This document shows, in pieces, positions 1-11,700 of a DNA stretch of 64,000 nucleotides (positions are counted from its first letter, which is position 1; each line of letters begins with the position of its first letter). Below the pieces are notes generated by a model, which was given only the letters and a program-made list of their open reading frames with translations, did not search any database and was not told the origin of the DNA. Source of the DNA: Chionis minor. Taxonomy: Eukaryota; Chordata; Aves; Charadriiformes; Chionididae. The stretch lies in NCBI GenBank assembly GCA_013398295.1, contig VZSF01007823.1, positions 1,271,092 to 1,335,091 of the forward strand, given 5' to 3'. The translations under genes were made by a program, and so were the position numbers.

Positions 1-2568
1 TGAAAAAAAACCCCACCCTGAGATAATTTGATTTTTAAGCAAATGGGAAAAATAAAATAAACGAGTGCTATTGAACAGCAAGCCAGTCATCTGAAGAAAC
101 TCTTGCAGCTCTAGAGAAAGAGTTAAAATCCTTGTGGTGTCTCCACTGACCTCCACATTACACTGAAGAGGAATTTGGCCCGAGCTCTCTTTTGGTAGAG
201 AATCTGAGTCAGAAAAGCAGCCTCTGCTCATGGTTCCTTGCTCCTCCCTCTCCTCTCATCCAAGATTTCTCTGGGCCTGTTTCTATACTTAATATTTTAG
301 GTCAACATTAGTAATGTTGAGTTTAACTGGGTTCAAGCAATTCTGTTTTACATTGTGTCTTGGGAACAGAATCGCCCTAAAACTTCTAAATGCTTCACAT
401 TTTAAAAAAGGTTGCTTTTCAACTGTTGGGGTAATTTCTTCTCAGGAGTTTGGATACTATGCAGACTAATGTAATAACATTTGTTTTCACAAGGAAGCGT
501 GTGTTTAAGCACTGTCTAATGTATCCGGGTATTTTGAAATCTGTTAATCCATTCTAAAATGCTTGCTTGACCTATACTTGACTTGGGCTTACAAGAAATT
601 TTATTATGCTAGTACAGTCCAATTAGCTGTGAGTAAGCAACAGCATTTTGCAAAGTTCATCATTTATTGTTGTTATGATTATCATATCTAGAGCTCTAGA
701 GTTTACAAGTAACAGAATTAGTGTGCAATATCTATTTATTTTTCTTCCTACAGAAGGAATCAATCAATTCCGTAGTCCTTCCAGAACATTTGTTGTTTTG
801 AATTTTTGTAGGAATATTTGTTGCTTAAGATTTATCCTGTTCATTGCATTAATCAAAAGGTCTTTCTTCTAAGTATCCCATGCACCTGAAGGTGTTCTTT
901 CCATGCGGTGTGCAGATTGACTATGACGATAGTGCAGCCTTTAGAATCAGATTCCCTCTGCATGAAATAATAAGCTACGATTGCCAATTCAAACATTCTT
1001 CAAGAGCAGCAGTTACTCAGGCTTCTAATTAAAACAAAGCTAAAACATTCACTCTTGTGCTTATATTTGACTAGAAATCACTGCACTACCATGATGCACT
1101 ACCAAAGCAAAACTGTATTTTTACTTGTATTCTGGATATGTGAATTTGCTAAGCAAAAGGTCTTATTGCTATAATTGATGAATCAAGCAGTCTCATGCTT
1201 CCAGGCTTAACAATCAAGTAGCAAGTACAAACTACTGTTGTTTTCTTTTGTACGATGAGGGAATGTAATATTCTGTCTAGAACAAAAAACTGTTAGTCAA
1301 ATGCTCTGGGTATTAATCTAGTCCTTGCTCTCACTGAAAAGATCTATGCCTCAACTGTCATCTCTGTAAAAGCGGCGACTATTTTCTGTAACAGTATGAT
1401 TAATAAACCGTGCTAGAGCTTTGTTTTCAATTCATAATTGATCAAGTATGTAGTACAATCTGATTTTCTTATATTTAATAGCTTGTATTGCAATATATAT
1501 TGTACTAAACGCATGAGTTTTAGGGTCATCTTTAGATATAAAACCAAAAGCAGGTTGGTTCAAAAGCTTTGAATTTCCCGTGTCTTTCAAGTTTCTGCAA
1601 ATTCAAGTCTTGAATTTGAGTAGATCATTTTGGGGGTGATTTTCTGTGTAAGATGCTTGGAAAACTGGGAGGACCCCGTGTTCAAAAAAACTGAAGTTCT
1701 AAACTAGTTGCTGATGATGAACTGTTTGAACAAATTGATACAGAATGTTCATTTTGCTGATGGCACTCATTCATCTTCATGCTTCTTAGTTCAGTGAGAG
1801 GTTTAGTGAGTTCAGAAAAATTGAGAAGATGATGGGTTATTCCACTGGCTGTGGAGCAGTATTGGATCTCACTTAAATCTGAACTTTGGTTCTGTTGTTC
1901 AAATGCTAAAAATTCAAAGAGTGCACTTTGCTTTTTAATGTATTTTTCATTTATGCCATATTTAGCTGCTTAATTAGAGGGACTATGTGTTTTAAAGAAC
2001 ACTTTGAGGATGCAGTATGGTCGGGGCAGAAATTCTTCCTTCATCTTTTACATTTTCCAATCTTCTCTCTTGGCACTGCTGAGCTGAAGTGTTTATTCTT
2101 TCTTTGCCTTCTCTCAGGGGAAAAGTGAAGGTAGCATCAAATAAAAGTTGTCTTATTGTGTATAAGGGTGGTATGTTAAGAACTGTATTTATTGCTATTC
2201 ATTTCACCCTGTGAGTGGCTGCTATAGATTTATAAAGTCTACTGATACACTTTAAAGTAGTTATGTGCTTTAGTTTTTATGTATCAATAAATTTTCCACA
2301 GCTGTGGATGCTCAGAAGCACATCTTATGAAATCTTTGCATTTTATTATTTTTTTTAAAAAGCAGTTAAAAAACCCCAAAGAAACTTGTCGACCTCATAG
2401 CCAAGTTCTCCTCCAAATACTTCCAGCTGCAGCTAGAGGGATGAGTCATGCTGAAAGCCGAGGAGCTTTTCTAAAAGCCTTTCACTTGGTTCACATGATT
2501 TTATTTTTTTTTTTAACTTTACATTCCTGTCTGTTTTTCTTTTCTTAAAAAAAACCAAAAACGTGAAG
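1..2568 (+). other. DENND2B intron (5' end outside window)
   Basis: AT-rich sequence without a supportable exon, promoter or recognised repeat. No CpG-rich block is present, so there is no sign here of an internal promoter for a short isoform. Confidence 0.7.
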
Positions 2569-2717
2569 GCGAGTCACCCAAGGAAAACCCGTACGAGGAT
2601 GTGGAGCTGAAAGGCCGTCACGCGGGCCGAAAATCCCATCAGCTCTCTGAGAATTCCCTAGATTCTTTGCACAGGATGTGGACGCCACAGGACAGGAAAT
2701 ACACATCACCTCCCCAG
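2569..2717 (+). CDS. DENND2B: DENND2B window exon 1
   Basis: 149 bp; begins with the last two bases of a split Gly codon, then 49 codons (ESPKENPYEDVELKGR ... RKYTSPPQ), and ends in phase 0 at CAG|gtaacg. It encodes part of the hydrophilic linker upstream of the DENN module, rich in Ser/Lys/Arg, with a conserved-looking NPYEDVELKGR block. The acceptor is unusual: a T-rich tract (2531-2545) is separated from the AG at 2567-2568 by about 20 A-rich bases. The 3' border is secure; the 5' border is likely but less certain. Confidence 0.88.
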
Positions 2718-5700
2718 GTAACGGTGTAACGGCGCTGGTCTTTCTGTGCTCGAAGCTGATTTGAAACTTTTGCAAGAAAATGGATCACGGCGTAGGAGGA
2801 AGAGCAGCCATACCGACCGATAGAGGGTATCTGGAAAAACAGTGAGATCAAATGCACAAATCCTTGCTGGGAAAACGCTCTCAGCAGCTGTAGCTCAGCT
2901 TCTCAGCACTGTGCTGCAGAAGCTGGTCGCTGTTTGTGCTGGCTACGGCCTGATGAGTTTAAGCAGAATCCTTCCACCGGTTGTTTGTGAGCTGTCTCGG
3001 GGCCCTAAATTGTTTGTATGGCTGCACCTCTGTGTGAATTGCCTCTGTGTTTGCTGCTGGGCTTTTAGTGGGGGCAGGAGGGAAAAAGTCAGCTGTTTAA
3101 TCTTGCCCGTGTATTGTTATGTGAGGCCTGTTGTGACTTTGCTAGTGTGAAGTATGTAGCGTGGCACGTTTTATCGTAAAATGGAGAAGGCCAGGTATGT
3201 TCCTCCAATAAATAAAGGAGTAATAAAATAATCAGAAAAACCTGAGTGTCTGCTTTTAGTAAGGCTGTATAAGCTGTGTTTACAACATAAAGTAAAAGAC
3301 CAGTAACTGCAGACTTTCCATATTGCGGTGAATTCTCCAAAGCAGTCTGCTTTTTTGAATGCTGTGACATGCCAGGTTCCTTTGTTGTTTATGGGATCAT
3401 TGTGTTCATAAGGAAAAATATAGATTTCATCACATACTTAATTTTGAGATTCCAGACACCTTTTAAAGGAGCTTTGTTTTGCACTGAATCAACAGAAAAT
3501 TTGCAGTTGAGCAGAAAATCACAACAATTTACCTTTTTGTCTTGTAAAGAGACCTAGAACAAAACTTGAATATATTTTCTTTCACTTATTTTGTGTGCGT
3601 GTGAGCATCACAGTCCAAGAGACAATAGAGGTATCACCAGGATTCTTAGTATGCACCTAGCACATCATTTGTAAAACATAAGTGGTTTCAGCAAAGCTAC
3701 TGAAACGGGAGCAAGTGGAAAGTAGTAATCAGGCAGAGTAAGGAGAAACAGAAGCTGCAGCCACAAAGATAACCTTGTAGTGAGAGACATACTGTGCATA
3801 ATAATTATTTTGGGCTGTACATGTGTTAACAAGAATTGTGTAGCCTCTAGAGGATCCAACAGGGTGTACTGTTAGGGTAGAAACCGTATAGGTCCATAGT
3901 AAAATACTGTCCGTTGTTCTCTGTTTTACACCGGGTGACTAAAGAATATACAGATTAAAATAACTTCTGTAAAGTTGCTCAGTAAATAAGTACTCTCTGG
4001 TATCTTTGCAACAGGGCTATCTTTGTTCTGGTAGCTTCTTTTTGAAATGCTGCCAGGAGTTTCCTGCCAGGAGTCAGTCCTGCCATAATTGTGCTGTCGT
4101 TGTGCTGATACATAAAGCAAGGAGACACTAAGAGCAGGTCAAGTATGGGCCTGGGTAATTCTCCAATGACCAGAAATAGAAAAGTCTCAATTTCCTGAAG
4201 AATGGCAGCTTTGGCAAGGATTTATCAGCCAGTTTTTCCAGCATAGCAACATAGCTGGATTAGCAACATGACTTTTCAGTCATGGATGATGATAAACAAG
4301 ATGGAAGAGATCAGAAGGTCAGCAGGCTTTCAACAATCATCTCCAAAAAGAATTCCTTTCATTAAAGTATAGACTGCTGCAGATTTTCCTGGCATGCTAA
4401 CCCGTGGTGAGCAGAGACCTCAGAAACACTGGCTTGTGGTCATTCTGAATCCCACTGTGTCTTCTCCTTTCCCATCCGTTAGTTTCAGTTTTTTGAAGTC
4501 ATCAGATATAAAAATGTTTTACTGATTACATTTTATTTGTGCTGCAAAACCCACACATACAGAAACACCTGTGCTTAAACCCAGATAGTATGACGCTGTA
4601 GTAGGTAAGCCCTCCAAGTAGAACAAATGGGACATTTATTACTGCAGTTTTTAGCTCATAATACTGCTAATAGAATATTAGCAAATGCCAATTGACAGCT
4701 GTTTGACATAATAGTACTTTTTTCTCGATGTGCTGGTTAAGCTTCTTAACAGTGTTTGTGTTTGGAGGAGAAAGCAGGGACACAGCCTTACCCAGCCTGA
4801 CGATGAACCTTCCTGAGAGCTGGGCAGAGCCGCTCGAGGGACTGCTTCAAAAGAGCACCAGTTTTTTAAAGACAGCTCTAACTTGGTGCTTAATCGTGTC
4901 AGTGAGATTTTCCCTTCCCCCTGCAATGATAACAGTTTTGGGTTTTAAAGGGAATTCTTCACGAATGCGGGGCAAAGCTGTAACCATGCCTCTGCACATT
5001 GGCAGATCTTAAAATATCTTAACATCTTGGAAATACAGCAAGCTTGATTTTCTACTTTCTTTCTATAGGATAAAAGAGCAACTTCAGTGTAATTGCTTTT
5101 GATTTTCACTACTGCAAGTGAAAGAGACAGATCAGGCCCATGGGGTCAATGTTCTGATGTCAGCCAAGTCTTTACGTTAGGTTTGAAGGCTTGTAGAGTT
5201 GATGTGATGTAGGTGCATGGAAATGCACCAAAGCCAAAAGTCCTGTTGTTTTTTTTGAATTTTGAAGTCTTAGGTACTGACCCCTGTCTCCTCGTTTTGA
5301 CCTTAAACCCTCTCTTCACACATATCCTGCAGAGCAGCGGCTCAGCTGGCATGATGCTCTTGTGTAGCCACCACTCACTCACAAAGAGCTGCTTTGGCAC
5401 CAAGTGTTGCTGAGGAGGGGAAGAGCTCAAGCTGTTCTTGTTCCTGCAGCTACCTTCGAAGCCCAGCAGCCAGTCTCTGCGCATCGGGAACTGGTCGGAA
5501 AGGAAGAGCCACCGCTTACCCCGGCTGCCCAAGCGGCACAGCCATGATGACATGCTGCTGCTGGCTCAGCTTGGCATTCCCTCCTCCCCTTCCAGCCTCA
5601 ATGAGGACAGCCTGAGTACCACGAGTGAGCTGCTATCTACACGGCGGGCCAGGAGGATCCCAAAGGTACTGGCAGGGTGATCAGGCTTACGACGAGGATA

Positions 5701-8700
5701 GGTCACCTCTCTGTAGGAGCTTGCAAATTCTTAATCAGCATTTAGCCACCACTGAAAGCTCTTTTTTTGTATCCTAAAAGAAAATTGAGTTCAAAACAGA
5801 AACAGTAACGCTCAGTATGTCAGCCAAGACATACTCCTTTTTTACATAGCTCTACTGTGAAAATTCCTTCCCTAGAAGTGGGTAACTGCCCTGAGAGAAG
5901 CAAACATCTGATTGCCACCTTTGCACAGAGTTGATGATAAGCCAGTTCTGTTTTCTACACTTTTGTTTAAGCTGTATGGGCCAGAGCATTGTTGTGTACC
6001 TAACTGTATGATTTTGAACAGGTGACAGACAAGTACTTATTATTTATAATGTGCTGCAGAGTCTGAAGTGGTTTTTTCCAGCCATCGTTTGTTTACTGGT
6101 CTCAGGAAAATAACTGTTATTGGCCTAATATGTTTTCATTCATTTACTCGCAAGCTACCTCATCCTGATAACCCTGTTGTCTTGACGGATTTGAAGTAAA
6201 ATTTAATTTTCCATTTTTCAAGGAGTTTTCCAATTCAAAATGTGATGTGAAAAAAACCAACAAACCTTTCCTAGTACAATAGCAACAAAGATGGGGAGAA
6301 CTGCCAATATATTTATTTTTGGCTTGTGAACAAAGTTGATTTTTACTCTATATTTGGCTCTTTCCTGTTCTTATTAGAGACCGTATTTTAAAGTACATGG
6401 CTGTAAATACTGTGAGTAGAGGGAGATTTTTATGTTCCTGTCAATTAACTTGCAATTCTGTCTAAGCAACAAACAAACAAAAAGGAGGAAATTAATCCTA
6501 TGCCCTTAATATTTACTATATTTTTACTGTCTTGGAATATACTTTTAAACTACACTAGTGAGTGTACATCTGTGAAGGAAGGTACAGAGTGAGTTACAAA
6601 GCAGCTTACTACTTGGTTTTGAGTAGAAATTGGAAAGCTTGGCTGTTAGTTTTGTACCCAACTTTTTTTTCTCTTTTTAATTAAGGGACAGACATTCTCC
6701 TTATATGAAATTATTTTCAGCATATAAATGTTCATAGTTTTGTCATAAATCTCATGATAATATCTGGTTTTGACCACTCTAGCTCCTAGAATCACATATT
6801 ACTGGAGAATCTCAAGTTTTTACTGAGAAAATGTTGGTTATTAGAAAGAAGAACTTGAACCTGAGAAACTCCTGTTCTGTACCACCCCCAGGGATGCTTT
6901 GTGAAGAAATACCCAAATGCTCTAAACATCCGGGCTTTCTTCACCACAGGGCAGGTATTTTACCCCCGGTGAAGGAACTGAAGCGGCTGAAGTGCCAAGC
7001 AGCACAGCGAGGGGAGTGAAAAATCCCAGAAGGCCCTTCGCTCCTGGTTCCTGGTGCTCCGTTTAGTGCTTACATGCAGGAGTGCAAAATCCCTAATACT
7101 CCTTCAAGTGGGAGAACACGCAAGGATTTTAACACTTTAAACTGTTCATTCTGAGCCAGTCACCCTTCCTCTGTTGGAGGGGTTGCGTGAGATTTTGTTT
7201 CAGTCTGTGCTGAGTTACTGACTTTCTACTGTGCCGATGGCAAATTAGTTTCTCTCACTGAGTTTCTCTCTGCAAGCTGAGGTAAAACAGCTTTTGCAAA
7301 CTGTATTATAGTTCTATCAGTAAAGCTGCCATGGAATGAAATACACTATTCTTGACTCATAAAACATTGTGAAGATTAATTGCTGCATATTTATGACTCT
7401 CCAGAAGTTACAATATTCTATTGAATTGCAAATTCTTAGTAAACTGAACCTCTTGTTGAAGGCACCAAAACCAATGTATCTTATTAATATTTTCCATCAT
7501 CTCAGATTTTTTTTGGACAGACAGTTATTATCAGCATTAGCCCTCCTAAGGAAGTCATAAATATGATTACCAGGAGTTAAAATTCTGGCTAGTGGTGGTT
7601 AAAGCCAGCTAAAGCCAGCATTAGTAGCTAACTTCAAAATACTTTTGTAGATGAGATTAGAGAAAGCAGATACAGCACCTGTGAAGTAAGGCAAGTACAG
7701 CACGAGTTGGAAGAGGGAGGGAGGAGAAGTCCATATGGGCCAGATCCTCAGCTGATATGATATAGCTTCAGAGCAGCTGGTTCACTCTGTACCTGAAAAG
7801 GCTTTAAAAAGTTAGGGCCATCTCCTTCTGTGTTTATTTGAGCACACTAAAATCTCAGTTCAGAGAGGTACCAACACACATGTTGCTTTTATATTCAAAA
7901 TAAGAATATGATCTTAAGGTCCATGAGAATTTGGCAAAGTTGGATATGGCTAATGGATCCCTGCTACATAGACAACGTGAGAGAAGAGGGAAGTGATAGC
8001 ATAGAGAGAGAGGAATGAGGTGGTAGAGGATAACAGCTACCTTTGAATCCTCAGGCTTATTGTGCTTTTATTGCAAATGTCTACGGGACTTTTGAAAAAG
8101 GGATTTAGGTTTCTGAGTTATTTAATTGTTTTTTAAAACATGTCCATAGGAAAAGCAGTAAGATTCAAAATAAATGACTCAAATGGGATTAAAAATAAAA
8201 GAGATAAGAAATGCATTTTGAAATAGTAAAGGTTTTGGGAGGTTCAGCTGGCCTATCATCCGTTATCAAATTCTTTGGATAGATTAGTTAAAAGTCTCCC
8301 GGCAGAAAAGTGTTTCGTGTTACTGATTCCTCATTTTCTTATTCTGCAGCTTGTCCAAAGAATCAATTCCATCTACAGTGCAAAAAGAGGAAAAAAAAGA
8401 TTGAAGAAACTTTCTATGTCCAACATTGAGACAGCGTCCTTACGAGGTTTGACACAAGCATCACGGTTCAGTAAATCCATTTGAATATTACAGGATTAAC
8501 AGATTCCCTTCTTTCCTCCACACCTACCCTGGGCTCTACTTTGTTTAGAACTTTCTTCTATAAACAATGATAACTTTGTGTCTGCAAGAGGAGAAAATGG
8601 GGATGAGCTAAAAATAAATGAGATTCTCAGCATTGTCTGTCCCGTTAATCCCATGATCCAGCCAGACTTATCCAGCTTCTTCTCTAGTTCACTTTTTGAG

Positions 8701-11700
8701 TAATTTGCATCTGTAAGTTTTGTCCAAAATTCACAGTTTTGACCTTGTAATTCATTCATGCTTTTTCCTGGCGTGTGAATATAGCTCACACTGTGCTTCA
8801 GACTGCTTCTGGAAAAGCAGGGGCCAAAAAGAAATTTAGGCCATGTTTGTAGTAGGAGTACAATAGAGCTTTAATGCGAGTACATGTCAGAAATACATTT
8901 TGTTGCATGTTACTATCACTCAGTTTGGTGTCTTCTGGTGATTGCAAATGTTGCCCAGACAGACAAAGCTCATAAAACTAACTTTGACTTCTCAAGTACT
9001 GCATAGCTTTTTTTCTGAAAAAATTGAAGTCTGAAAAAGATGTAGAAAGGTTACTATCCATTTTCCAAGGTGCACATTCACCTCTGTAGCTTAGCATAGT
9101 TGGGGGTTCAGTCCAACTAATTGCTGTAATGGATTACGCACTTTCATCAAAAGGAAGCTCTTATTCTCAAGCAAAATTGAAACAATCCAAGGAAAACACA
9201 ATCTAAGGAGTCATTCAGACTGTATATTTCAAGATATTTTAAAACTGAGGAGAGAGCATGCGTGGATCACAAGGCTTAGTGGGAGATATGATTTTTCCCA
9301 GTTTCACCACAGTAAACCAAGTTTATGTTTGCTTTGGTTTTGTATTAACTGATCCTTTTATCTCCACTGCAGATGAGAACAGCGAGAGTGAGAGTGACTC
9401 AGATGACAGGTTTAAAGGTAAGGGATCAGACTTCATTAACTTCAAGTCAGCCACTGTCACAGACCTTACCAGTGTACGTTCTCCTGCTACTGCACGCTGT
9501 TCCTGTCCATGGCCTATATTTTCCTTCCTGAACTATGCTAACTCCATTAGTGCAGAGCTCACAAAGTTTCCAACACAGGAGCATGAACGTGGAAAGCAAG
9601 GACAAAATGAGCTGTGAGGATCTAACAAGGATTTGGCAACTGTGTGATATAATGAAGAACAGGACCTTTGATAGAATTGCTTTGTCAGCCACTTCACAGA
9701 TGCTGATGTTTTCCAGACTGACTACTGGGTGCAAACTCCGAGGGATGAGATTGTATAAATATGCTCTCTTCCTATTCATATAGTGCTCCAAGTGTTTAGT
9801 GCTAGCTGCTGCTGGAGGCAAGATTCTGAGTCTGATCCAGCGTGGTGGTTCTTATACTCTTTTATAGGTCTGCAGTCTCTAAATTGTAGAAATTCCTTTA
9901 TCAGCGCACAGCACCTGCACAAACTCTGCTTGATCCAGGCCAGCAAATTAGTCCCTCGTTTTCAGGAGTCCTGATACACAGAGAGAACTATAAAAAAGTT
10001 GAGAGAGAGATAAAGTCTATAGTCTAAAGATAGACTATAGATGGTTGAGATATACTATAAAAAAGAGAGAGGCAGTAACAACTGCCTGACTGATTTCCTG
10101 ACTAAAAACCTATCATGTTGTTAGTAAGTGAAGGAAGAAAAAAACAAGAGGGTGGAGCGGTGGTTATAAGATAAGGGGCAAGCATTTGTGTCTATTTACT
10201 ACAGATGTCACCTGATTACTGTTCATTCGGGAAAGCTTGCTGGAAAAAATTGTCTTAGGGAAAAAGATTTGTTCCAGATAGGTGCTGGTAAGACCACCCA
10301 AAACAAAGCTGCATGCAACATTGTACAGTGATGTGTGGAAAAAGACTCATCGCTCCTTTGTAGACAGGTGCTAGCCCAAAAGCATTTTCAGTTCTGTTTC
10401 TCTTTGAGTCAAAAAATACATGCTTTTGCTCGTAGCCCATGAAAGAAGACAGGCAGGGCCTGGCCTCTCTCTTGTTATTGGGAAGATATTCTTATTTCAC
10501 TGGAAACTGGGAAGCTTTTCCCCCATTGTTGTGGAATGGAGGATCTTCATTCTGTGACGGCTCTCTAAGCGACTGTTCCTGCGTGACCTTATATTTACAT
10601 TGATGCTCTGAGGGCATCCTGAGCCAAAGATCCAGTTGTCACATGTAGCATGACAGGATTCACTGGGTCCCCATCTGCTGGGGGGACCGTGGGCTCTTTG
10701 GCTTCACCTTTCGCAAATGCAAAGCACTGGCTGGCAGTGTGGGGCTATCTTAAGGCAGGACAAGGCAGGTTATTCCTTGGATTTAGCTTCCCTAGTTGTG
10801 CAGTCACACCAAGACCCAAGTGCTTTATCAAAATCAGTTTTTATTTTTGTGTTGTTGAACCCATTGTATGACGGCTCGTTATCAAGGGGTTTTCCTTTCT
10901 TTCTGCCAATTAATTACTGCTGTGATCAAGTGCTTGTGACCTCTTATTTCCCTACCACAAGGGACGGTCTGCCTTTTGCAAACTGTAGGTAGCATCAGTG
11001 AATGTAGCCTTAAGGGACTGACGTGTACTGCTAATAATTCATTTGCCATAGCACAGAGACCCTGGTGTGAAGAGGTGGGGAAGAGCATGCAGGAAGCTGG
11101 TTTTACTTACCTGTTTTCACTTATTGGTCTACCAGAACTGGTAATGATGTTACTGACTAGTCCACCATAGATGTCCAACAATGAGTCACTGGATTAAGGC
11201 ATATCTTTGAATCAGGACTGGATGTGACCATGAATCTAAGATTGTCTCTCAATCGAATTGGCACAAAGCAATCCCACGGGAGGCAATTCACACCCTTCCC
11301 CTTTCCCTGGAGATCGTTCCATGGCTTTTATGGACTATGCCAGTGCTGTAGAGAAGGAGAAAATACACCTTCTGTGGTTCTTAGCATAAAGCTGTACTAC
11401 GTAGGAACAGGTCACAGAGCTGCTTTTTACCAATGTAAACCAGGTCCAGTTCAGGCCTGAGATGTGTCACCCTGGAGACCTCAGTGCATTCGCATACACA
11501 CATAATGACCTAGAATCTAGTCTTGTGTGCAAAGAAAAAGCAGACCTTTGGCAGGGTAACAGTTATGAACTGCAAATTATTTCAGTGACTAAGCGTTGCA
11601 TCACTTCGGTACTTGGAGAGAGTTTTGATTTATGGGTGCAATTAGTGAGGAAGACTACAGTATGAAGGTTTGCTTTTGAAAGGAGAACGTGCTTGGAATA

